From Cardiocondyla obscurior (Eukaryota > Arthropoda > Insecta > Hymenoptera > Formicidae), in NCBI RefSeq assembly GCF_019399895.1, contig NC_091868.1, positions 8,061,593 through 8,125,592 of the forward strand: a stretch of 64,000 nt of DNA. The letters are read 5' to 3'. Shown here piece after piece: positions 40,201 through 52,200 of the stretch (positions are counted from its first letter, which is position 1; each line of letters begins with the position of its first letter). Position numbers and translations under genes: made by a program. A model generated the notes under the pieces. The model saw only the letters and a program-made list of their open reading frames with translations. It was not told the DNA's origin and ran no database searches.

Positions 40201-43200
40201 GCGCCGTCGTTTTTCTGATAAACTTTTTTTTCTAGCTTTTATTGCCGCTTAGCGCGTAGTAGAATAAAAATGAGCCGAGCACGTGCTTCATCTGGACCGT
40301 GCAAAGGTATCGCGAGACTTGTCAGAGCTGTCAAGAATTTCGCGTGCGTGGACGTTTAATATTTCCCGATGCGGAACTGGCACACGTCCGGACGCGGTAT
40401 CTGGAGCACCGAGATCTATTCTGTCGTATCTCCCACCCCGGGTGGACGAGCGTGGTTGTCGCGACGACGCGAGGACGAGGGAAGCGAAACGGGGGTGGAA
40501 AGCCGCGTTCGAACTCAATGCGCGAGAGATGGCACGATAAAAGAAGCGGGGAACGCGAAGGAGGCCGTTACACCGTCTGCCTTGTATGTTTCTTCCGTCT
40601 GGCCCAGAATGCGAGGCAGGCTTTCACTGTAGTTTTCTCGTCTGGGTCGACAGCTCCGCACCTTCCCTTCCCTCCTCGCCGTGTCGTTCTCTCTTTTGCA
40701 GTGCAGCGATCTCCCCTTGCCTTGCCAGTCGCGAGAGAGAAGAAAAAAAAAAAAAAGACGAGCGAGCGTGCACGTCGGTCGATACCTTCACGTGGCACTT
40801 TTAAATGTCATCAGCCGACGATTCCCGAGGTCGATCTCGCGAGCGCCTCGGAGATGGCGTTCATTACTAGATTCTGTGACACGCTGACCTTTAACTTTAG
40901 AGAAATCCTTACGGGGAAGGAAAGACGTCGCGGAAAAAAGAAGCGCAGAAATCTATCAAGCTTAATAAAGTTTCTCCCAAACGGAGTCGCGGACTGGTCC
41001 GTGAGTACTAAGTTTATATAAAATTTTAAAGTACGAAATTAATTTGAAACCGGGGCATTTTGTGCTCAATGTTTTATGTTAGATATCTTTAAAATTCGAC
41101 AAAAAACCGACTGGGATAATTCATAATTCACATTCCTTGTGAGAAATAATTCAAGTCGCAGTTTATTGAATTCTGAAATAAAATTCGAGACGATCTTTGA
41201 GTGCAAGGAAAAAAAAAAAAAAAAAGAAACCGGAAAAAAATGAAAAAAATGAATTGACATATCGTAAGAAAATGCGCCAAAACATTCTCAATAAATTTCT
41301 TGGAGCTGATTACTCGAAGGCTGCGATATGATATCACAAGTTATAGAGATAATAACATAGCATCCACAATTTTATCCATAATATCGCCAGACTTAACAAT
41401 GTAAAATATAAAAATACTTTGGCAAGTGTTTTCTTGCGTATATACTTTTTTTTTTTTCTCTTTTTTTGTGCACCTGCGACTCTCGTTCGCGCAAACGAGA
41501 TACGACATTCCGGATTTGTATGTGGCGCTGAATCTAACGTCGCCTCGACGCGAACAAATTGAAAGACATTCCGTTCCGCGGGAGATCATAAAACGGTCTT
41601 AAAGACCGCTCCGTTTTATGAACCTTCTTTTCAAAGTAGCGTTCCGTTTTATCCATGTCTCTACGAAAGCGATAAAAATGTCGACTCCGACTTGTAGCGT
41701 CCTCGACGTCGCTCCGCGATAAGCAAAGCCGTAAATATATTACGCGTAAGCGCGAATTCGATTCATTATCGCGTACAAATGGAAGGCAGTTCGCAAATGT
41801 GTAAACAGTTTGTTCTCTGTTTTTTTTTTCTTTTTTTTTCTTGTAAAATATATAAATTATACGAATAGATCTTATTTCTTTCGAAACATTGCATTAACTT
41901 GCAAGAGGCTAATATACAATAAAATAATTTTTTAATATTGATCAGGTACAATAATAATTCTCGAGAATGATGCAAGAATTCTTTTGCTGTCATTACGTTA
42001 TTCGATTACGAAATAACGCGCAAGTTAACAAGTTGTAAGCAATTTTGCTGAAAAGAGGTAAATTATTGCAGTAAAATATGATTATAATTTTTTAATTAGT
42101 TGCCCGTGTGCAATTTTTTTTTATTGCGTCGAGATAGTGCGCTCTACACCTCACGGTAGCAAGAATACGTTCGTTGCGTGATGAAATACCGTGCGTTGAA
42201 ATTAAACACTGGGGGAGCTTTCTTCGGCCCTTAGAAGAACACCCGGGCTTTTCGGTAAGGATTCGTTTAGCGGCGAGTTGGATCTAACGGTTGCTCTAAT
42301 CGCGCTCGTTAGTATAGCAAGCACGGCACGCTCGTTAACATGCGTTGGCTCGTAGAGCACGGCACGCCGCACGCATAATTTGTTCCCGTGGAAGTATGAG
42401 CGCATATTTAACCGCTAAGTACAAAGCTGCATAATGCGAGAGCACTTTTAAAGCTCGTAAGAGCAACTTGGCTCTCGAGTGACCGAAACGATGGATAACG
42501 TGCTGTAAAACGAGGCGCATCGCAATTTTCTTTTTTTAGCAATATGCTCGAATTTCTTTTTTACGGTTATCGGCTAAACGCGCGCTAAATACCAAGTCCC
42601 CGGTTCACGATTATGACTTCACTTACTTAAGTTATCGCGAATTGAATTATCGTCATTTTAAAACACTTCAACGCGTATTACTCCAATAGAAACAATTAAC
42701 GTTTACACGTCACGGAATTGGTGCACAAAAAAATATTTATCGCGCGCTTTATCGCTCGGCGAGCTTGTCTGAGATCAGCGGCGCGCGGGTCCCTTGTACG
42801 CAGAGTAAACAAGTAAGAATGCGCGGAATGTAATATCTCCCGCTTTATTTTTACACTCGTAGATAGATTTCTCCGAAGAGAAACCCCATGTGTCAGGTCA
42901 TCATTCTGGAGGAGAAAAAAGAGAAAAAAAGAAAAAGAAAAGAAACCGGTCACGCCCGCCTACGTGTAATGGGCAAATATTAGCTCGAATCGAAAATTAG
43001 ATCGATGGTCGACAGTATTCTTTTTCGTTCCGTTCTATCGCGTTTCCCGTTTCTTTCTTTCTTTCTTTCTTTTTTTTTTTTCTCTCTTTTTTTGTTTGAT
43101 CCGACTGTCTGGTCAAGAGACGTGGGAAAGCGGGCAGCGAGAACGTTTGCACAAAAGCCCTCGTGCGAGGGTGACTCGTGCCCGGCAGATCTCATACATT

Positions 43201-46200
43201 GTATATTGAAGATATGATATTGGAGCGTTCAAATCCCGCCGGGCCTAATAAAATAAATATGAGGACGGGAGGCGTGAATTCCCTTTTGTCCGCTTTCTTG
43301 TCCGTGACACGCGACACGTTGTTTTACTCGAACGTGAGAAGACACGAGTGAAATGACAAATACAACGTAATGTCAAAACTTAATCCACGTACGTCTACAG
43401 AAAAAAAAATTATTGTCACAATATTATACAGAAATTTATATAGTTATTAAAATATGAAAACGAGATGCGGCATCTACGCGGATGGCAGTATCTGACGTTG
43501 CGCGAGCTCTGCCGAGTTATTTTTATGTAATTAAGCGTGTCGCGTTGCAGAGCTGCATGCTTTCTCGAAAAAAATTTCATTCGCTGGACAATCACGCTCC
43601 CGAGTATTTAATTAACTCAGCGCGTGCCCCAAAAAGCTAGCAGTAAATTAGAATCTACTGTGCGCCCTCGAGACGCCCACATCAAAATTCAAATGCACTA
43701 TGCTCATTGAATATTTCCAATATTTTGCATAAACATCGGCGACGGCGAATCACGATTGTGTCACGAAATGGAAAATAGTTTGGGCGGTATTTAAATTTGT
43801 AATTGCGCATACTGATACGTATAATTAAGATTTTTTTCTTGTAATTTTTTTTTATTACTGCAATGCCGTTAATATACATATATATATTTTTTTTTTTTTA
43901 GCAATATTCTGCTTGATATGTTGGAAGTTTTTATGTTGCGAGTAATTATTATCGAACGAGTTGTTCAGACGTCTCCAAGAGATAAATTAAATAATTAATG
44001 CGAATTAAGATTACTTTAGAGAATGTAAAGAATCCATTGCGACATAGAGTTTATGAAATAGACTGAGAGATCCTCGTGCATGCCCGAGATCGTGAGATCG
44101 TGAGACCGTGAGCGTTGCACGAAACGAACGTCTAGTCCGCGTTACCGTTCACTCTGCCAAGAGTGAAGGTGCTCGTTTAACGAATGTCGCAAATAATCAT
44201 GACGTTTTACAGCAGTCGCGCCGCCGACGACGAAAGGTTTGTGCACGCACGTATCTCTCAAGGATCTCTCGTCGATGGCGAAAGAGAAACAGACCGTCAT
44301 AATGCATGAGAAACTTGTCGCGGGGAACAAACACTTGGACGGTTACGAGCTACTCGATTTTTGAAGACCGATAAATCACGCTATCGAGGTTTCAGCGAAA
44401 ATCTCGCCGGTAACGCGGCTGTTCGTCGGAATGCAAATTTTTCTAATGGGACATAAGTGGAATTAAAACCGGGAGAGAGATATTAATAATTTCAACACCG
44501 ATATCTCTCGAAACCGTAAATGGAAAAGTCAAATCCTTGTTCACAGATTTTTGGTACTACATCTCGCAGTTTAGGCCATTTTAATTGCATTCTGCCGGTA
44601 CGCATTTGCGGAATACCAGCATCGGTTTAATTCTACATTTGTGTGTCTACATTTGCGCCGATAATAAGTATCAAAATTCTCCCGACGTGTGATAATCGTG
44701 ACCGCGACCGCGAATTTTTTAACGTCACAGAAATCATTTAAAATCCCGGCTCTTACGAAATTCCGCGGATGATTCTGCAGATTCGTCGCGACGTAGTCGC
44801 CGCTTGCGTAAAAACGTTAATGCGCGTATCTCGCGCGTATCCGCGAATTGTAATCGCGGCCTCTGCATCACCTCACGCATCAGAGCCGCTCGGAGCGGGG
44901 TAAGCGGCGCGTTGCATGAAAAAAAAAGCCATATTCCCAGCCTAGAATAGACGTATTCGCGCCTCCGTGTGTGAAAACCCGTCCGTGAGGTCAGCGTGCA
45001 GAAAGAGCGCAGCGACGCGCTTCCGCGCGGCGCGGCGGCCGCCTTCGTTTCCACGCCCGTCGGCGTAAAGCGTAACGGCGGCGGGGATAATTTTCCTGGC
45101 CGTAAAAGCGACGCTTCGCCTGGCGATGGTGCAACTACGGCGAAAAGTGGAAGCGAGAAAGTGCGGGAAGGTTACGTGCCCGTCGTTGAATTATTCCGCG
45201 GTAAACGGCCGCACGAGAAAGAAAACAACGGCGGGGCTCCGCGGTCTTCTTCAACCCGTTCATTTTCTAATTTACCGGGAGCGCATCAGAATGGAACCGC
45301 GGTTCGAAGGAAAACGAGGGGGGAAAACTTCTTACGTCCGTGTAATTTCATTTAGTCGCGCAGCGCACAAGCACCGAGGAAATTTCCTCTTTTTCTGGAA
45401 AAAGAAAAATAAAAGAAAAAAAAAAAAATTTCACGCACGAGAGAGGAAGTTTAACGAAATTAGGAAAGGCCAGTCGCCCAGCGTGCCATTAACTATAAGT
45501 GTCTCGCTTATAAAAATGAGAGATTTTTTGCACGAGTTTCTTGAATAGAGAGTAATCCTTGCCTTTCCGCGAACCGACAGCGGGGAGCATTCCCGTGGCG
45601 TGTCGAGCGGTCGCTCGCCGATGGTCAAATGTCGAATTGATAATTGCTTTATAAATTAATCATAATTTTTATTTTAACATTTATAAAAATAAATGTTTGC
45701 GAGACTGACGGTGCTTGTCCGCGTAAGCCGCGACTTCCGCGCAGCCACTTATCGCGATCTGAGTAGCGCGGCGTGGCACCGGGGACGTTTTAAAGGATAT
45801 GTCGCAACGGTCGCCGACGCTATTATCCGGGCTTCGTTAATGCTTATCTCTGTCAAACGGGAAGCGTCTACGCAACGGCGGCGGCAGACGGGTTGCGCAA
45901 GTGTGTGCGTGTGAACTTCTATTCTACCTACGCGAGTGCGCGCGGATTGCGTCACGTACCGTGCGCTTTTCTGCTTCTCCTGTTTCAGCCTATTGACCTC
46001 CGGACACGCGTAATTAATCCCCTATAGACGCGCGCCGCTGATTACACATGCACGCGACATTTATACGCGTGACGACGCGACGCGATGCGACGCGACGCGA
46101 CGCTAATGCTTTCCGAGGCCTTCGGTTTACTCGCGACACGCCACCGTCATTCGGCGACTTGCGACGCGAATTCTCGAAATCCCGAGACAATCATTCCGCC

Positions 46201-49200
46201 GCCTCTCATTATTCCTCAAGAACCTTCCGGTCGCGTGCATATCGCGCGGCACACACCGCTATCAGGCCAACGTGAATCATTCGTGGAACCGCGCGACTAA
46301 TTATTTTACTTTTTTTTTTCTTTTTATCTCGCACGACTGGCCCATCTTTTATACATGTCGCTATTATATTACGGAAGGATAAATGTGCAAAAAACAAAAT
46401 TATATATTTATAATTTTGCATATATTCAATTTTAATTTGATTTTCTCATTATTAAATTGCCATCTCTATTTATTATTCCGCGCTGAAGTTCCCGACGGGA
46501 TTGAAAGCTGAATGCACGACAGGGTGATCGCGTAACGAACGCGCGATCTAACTCGCGTGCAACTTTTCCGCCAGCACGAGCGTACGTAACGGGAGTTAGT
46601 CACTTCATAAATACGGGTAATGTCGGTGCCGCAGACTGGCGTCATGCAAATTGGGAAATTCACGGAGGATCCGATGCGTGCACGTATCAGGATTGTTTCT
46701 TGCGTATTATTTGGCATAGTCGCAGCGTACCGCAAACGGAACCGTTAGATCGTTAAGTTCTGCACGAGAAATCCCCGCATATTCACATCTTGGAAGCGAA
46801 ATATCTTGAGATATTCAGCTGCTAATTTTTTTTTTTTTTTTAAATACGGCAAACGATGTCTGAAAACGAATAATTTTTAGGTTTTCTGTGACGAAATTTA
46901 TGAGAGACGTTCTTTTTTAATGCATCGTGCAGAGATTGTATTAGACAGACCTCGTAGATATTCCGACTTGCAATAAAAAAGAATTGATCACGGATATTAT
47001 AAGAAACGGCTCGCCGTGCCGATCAATGGACGGAGAATGATGAAACGTGTGTCTATAAAAGCACGCGTTCTGAATAGTTCATTGTTTAAAACATTGAAAA
47101 TCGTTGCGCGACTGCAGATAATTTTCCCACGATCGAACCGCTCTTTGCGGGGTCAACGCGGGCTCTCGGCGCAATGTACCGGACTTTATTATGCTCGCTC
47201 GCAATGCAGAACGTCAAGCGGTTTGATTTACAGTCGCTCTATCGAAGGCGAACTATTGTATAAAGTACGATTCGCCTTGTCGATCGATGGCGAAACGCTC
47301 GCGCCAAAAAGGAAATGGAAACCGTTCCGGGAATAAACCCTGTTAAAATACACGCAATCTCGTAATGCATTTCGAGGGGCGTGAATAATTTATGCCGGTT
47401 GTTGTTGCCGAATGTTACTCCGCGGATGATCTTTCGCGATTTCGGCGACGTGCGACGCCGAGAAACGAACTATCTTGATTTCTCGCGCATTTTTGGGAAC
47501 GCTCAATTTTTCGACCGTCCAGCTGATCGTTCCGCGGATGCATTTTTTACCCGGAATTCCTCGCGTGACGAAGAAGTTCTTCTAACTCGTTGAACTTCGA
47601 CATGCTCGCTCGACATTGTCTCGCTGTCGTTGCCGTATCGCAGGCAAGACTTTTTTTTTTGTCTCGGATTTTTCTCTGATTCGAGAAGTGCACTTATTCC
47701 GAAGGCACAGTCGAAACAATCCGGTCCCCTTATCGCCGACGTTCCCCCTTCGTATCCGCGCCCCATTCTCGATCCCCAACCATCGCGTTCATATTCATGC
47801 GAGTAGCCGTTCTTTTTTTTTTTTTTTTTTTATTTGCAGATCGCGAACAAAGACTGCGCGATTCCCGACTTCGTCGCTCGTATTTTCTGCTCTCTTCTCG
47901 CGCGCGTTTTATTGAAAACGCCGCGGATCAGTGATATCTACGTTGTTTCTATCATACGCTTCATTTGCGCGTCGTGCGAAGAATCGATCCGTTCGATTAC
48001 TTCGCAAACGAAGCGCTCGCAAAACGGATCGCGAAAATATTTATCGCTCGGATTGATATTGCGCAGCAGATCGGTGAAAAAGGCAAAGAAGATACTTGAA
48101 ATATCCTTATTTCGGCGCCAACATTACATCGCTTTTTAATTCGTAAAAAGAGTGCATCGCGCCGTTTCATAAAAGAGAAAGTAATCTCGTTACGTAATTT
48201 TTAAAAATGTAGACAAAAATTATTACACGCGGTCTTATCTCTTATTAGAATCGAGTACCTAAAGGTAATTAAATATTTCTTCTAAGAAAGACAATGCAAT
48301 TAAACAGTTACGGTGCAAAAATAAGTTACGGTACAGCGATGGAAAGAAAAAAAAAGCTAGTCATTGATCATCGACCTTTAGAGTGCTGCAAAAAAAAAAA
48401 AAAAAAAAAATCGATAGCGTTTAACTCTTTCTATATAAAAACTTTCCAGACGAGATGACCCCAAAAGCCGTCCAATCAGACTTCATAATAAATTCCAAGA
48501 ATACATCTAATAAAATATATATGCGTCTCTCTCTTGTAACAGTTAAGTTTAGGAAATATATATGGGCTACGGATTTGTAGCTAGCGAAAGTTATTTACGG
48601 TCCCACGACACGTTGATCCGTTCTCGTCGATAACTGCAGCGGATTTTTCCTCGTGATTTAACCGTACTACGCGATACGCCACTACGGCTTTTAATGAGAG
48701 CCACAATGTCTGTCTCGTCGCGCGCTAATTGTTCGTAATCGCAGCCGGGTTTCTCTTTCTCGGAGTTGTCCGGAGAACCAAACGCAATTGGCTCCAAATT
48801 TGCAAACTCGTTCGCGAGGCGAGACCGACGCGATGGCGAAACCGATCTATCTCGCGGCCTTGAGCGATAACGATTAATTGACAGCAGCATTATGTAGTCG
48901 CTTTGCGAACAGTACCGTCGCGCAGCAGATTAAACCGCGCCCTTAATGATCGGTATATCGCGAAAATCTAATCTAATCTCTCGTCTGCGAACGCCTCGTA
49001 TGTAACATGCGCCGAGGCCCGCGATCTCAGCTCTAATCCGACGTCGATCTGTTTTTTTTAATACATTGTTAATTTTAAGAAAAGCGCAGACTCGGCACGT
49101 CGCGGCAAAAGATTGATATTCTGAATTACCCAGCAGGCTCTGAAGCATTTAAGTCCTTAGGGCGATTGGGAAATAGAATTTATTGTCCTGGGAAGTTATA

Positions 49201-52200
49201 AAATCGGAAATGGTCGGTCGCGTAATAATAATAACGTACCTACAGGAAATAAAATTGCCGATCGATAATTTCGTGTGTGCGATATAAAAATGTGTATTAA
49301 AGATGGAAATTTATTTATATATTTAAGCATTTTCTATTCCAAGCAAACGGACATCTCGCGCGGGCATTATGAATGTCAAGTGCGGGATTTTGCAAAATTA
49401 ATTCCTTCGGAGTTTCACGCGGAATACATTTTCTCGCTTACGACGTTTAGAAACCGACGTTTCGCGCGCTGGAAGGATTTCTTTTTTTAGAACGACCTTT
49501 ATGCGCGAAGGTGTTAGCAGGTGCTGCGAAAGTATAGTCGCAGCGCTTTACAGCGAGTGCATGATGTATCCCCGGTGCATTGCCCTCATGCAGGGTGGCA
49601 CGTTCTCTTCGATCGATACGTTTTACCAAACGACGACGACGACGACGACGACAACGACAACGAAGAAGACGAAAACGACAACGGGAACGTTGAAAAGCAC
49701 TGGCGAGCCAGCATTTCTTAAAATTGCAGTTTTTCAAGCACGTTGATTAAATTACAAAGCGACTTAACGGTCGGAAATTTTATTGAAACGCAATTAAGTC
49801 TCGATGACATTAACATAAAAAAAAAAAAATAGTAATAATGAGTAAATTATTTTAAGAGTATTTCTCCGATTTGTATTGTTACTGAAACTCGAAACGCGAG
49901 GTCTGTTGCAGATTTGTTACTTAACCGTAAATGCGATTAAATTATAATGAACGGTCGTTCGATTATTCAAAATGCGCGTGCACGCCGTGAACAACGCTGG
50001 GTAAACAAGAACAAATGTAATCACGCCGAATCCGATTTGTACGATGTGATCGTGACAGAAGCGGGTAAGAAGACTTACGAGCGGCGTTCCAGCTTGTTAT
50101 CGTCGGATCAGTATCGCCGGGCAGAATCGTAAAAAAGACGTCTGCGCTACGCGCGAATTGATTGCGATATTACGCTGGCGGAAAAGCTCCCTTCGAAAGG
50201 AAAGCATTTCTCGTGCATGCGAACGTGACACCGGTGCGCCTCAATTTCACCTCGACATCAGCGAAAGAGAGATCGCGAATTTCGGTTAATATCTCTTTTT
50301 AAGATGGAACCTCGAATTTGCGGATCCTTACATTATTGCCATGTTTTTTATTTTTTTTTTTTCTTTAATTTTGTCGCAGTCGACGAGTCGCTTATTGCGA
50401 TATTCATATATTTGCACCAACAATCGGACTCGCGCACTTCGCCCGAGCGCGATATTTGCAGTGGACGTGAGATTAAGACGACGGTGAGAGATTACGTAAT
50501 CTAAAAAAAAACGCGCGCGAACGTCAAAAATTATACGTGCTTTATCGGCAACGCGCGATTGGTCTGACGTATATTTTAATCGCTGTTCGCTGGCATGAGC
50601 CTCGAAGCCGCCGACGTTGATCGAGCCGCGTAGCGTCGCAAGTATAATGCCTCTTGGAAGAGAAAAAAAAAAAGAAAAATTATTTTAGGAGACCGATCTG
50701 TCTCCCCCGATGGAAAACGTCTATGACGAAAAAGTTGCGGAAAGAAAAAGTTCGAAAAAATCTCCGACGCATAGTCCTCGTGTTACACGGGACCTTTTCT
50801 TCTCCCGACAGTCCTGCGAGAGCTATTCAGCTTCTTTATTGAGATGAATTTCTTTTCTTTCCTTGAATCAGTCGCGGACGTGACTTTGTTTTTCGCGAGA
50901 CGAAAGCCAATTGCTTATAATCGTCCGTCGGTCGACGGTAATTAGCCGCGAGATTGCCCGCTTTCGATTTCGGTACTCGCTGATGGACTCCGTTATCTCG
51001 GCGGCGAAAATAAACGGCTCATCGGACGAAGTTACATCCACGAGAGTATCTCGAAATACCGTTCCGCCGTCGCCGTGACTTTGACGTCCCGCGAGAACGT
51101 CGAGAGGTATAAGTTTCTCGGGACCGTGTAATACCCGCGAGCGATCGATGCGACGAAGTTTACCCTTTTCTGAAACTGGCAATTTCAATCGAGCCGGCAA
51201 CGAGGAGGAGGACGACGACGATGACGGCAGTGTCACGTTTCGAGCGAGCGCGGCGGTATCGAGCCGAGCCGGGCAACTGCGACTAGCGGTTTTATGGTCC
51301 ACCGAGGTGCCGGTGTGGTACGGGGAGCCATAAACTCTGTTACAACATCGCCGTCCGCGGGCTTTGCCAAGCCGCTATGGCGTCAGCACCCGCGCTAGCC
51401 TCGTCCCTTCGCCGGTTGGCTCTATCTCCGATCGATCGGCCGAACGACCTCACGCTCGTCTTTCTCATCTCCTCGCGTTCGTTCTCCGTATCCGGGTGTA
51501 GTACACCCCGGCTTCTCGTTTCGCGGATGAGAAAAAAAAAATAAAAGATAAAAATTCGATGAAAATTATTAGAAATTAAATTTAAAAAAAGTATATAATT
51601 ATAGTTGTTTTCGAAGTTCGCGAATAAGAGAAAGAGACGCGGCTCGCGCGATATCGCATTATCAGCGCACAGAGCGCTTGGGCAGGCGACCGATGGAGGC
51701 GAGGCGACGCCGAAAATACCCGTGTATCTCTGATCGAGGGGTTTTACCCGCACATCTGCATTACATCGGTAACGAACGAGCGTGATGCTATGCCGCGAGT
51801 CGATCGATAGGAATGGTACGCGAGCGGCGCGAACATTCATCCCTCTGTGTGTCAGTCGCTCCTGTCGCCCGCTGTCTCCGCCGCGCACCCTCGCTCTGTT
51901 GTCGTCGCAGCAACAGCCGCCGCCGCATCCCTCTTCCGCTTTCCCTTTCGACGGCCTCGGACGAGCGCGAGAACGCGAGCGGAGGGGTGCTGAAAACCCC
52001 TTTAAAGCTTTAACGCGACCGACCGACCGACCCATCAGTCGTTAGCGCACACGTGCCGGCGAATATTCGCGCGAGAGAGAAGAGGGACTTCCCGTCCGTT
52101 CTCATTTCAATTTAAATCACGATCGAATTGTTATTAAAATTGTATCGATATGTATATATAGACGCCCCCTTTAACTTCAACCAGACAGCTTTACGTTTGG

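Noticed and set aside
40299..41021. 240-codon plus-strand frame in intron 2
   Set aside because: No in-frame ATG near its start (opens on a CTG or similar), composition is random, and there is no recognisable domain.
43150..43235. tRNA-like T-loop (GTTCAAATCCC)
   Set aside because: No pairing T stem, no A and B box spacing, and no acceptor stem could be built around it.
45126..45548. 140-codon plus-strand basic frame
   Set aside because: Lys/Arg-rich sequence arises from A-rich and CpG-rich DNA; no start context, splice site or domain supports it.
51340..52035. 231-codon minus-strand frame
   Set aside because: Its composition changes abruptly across AT-rich and GC-rich DNA and it has no domain; it is probably a chance frame.
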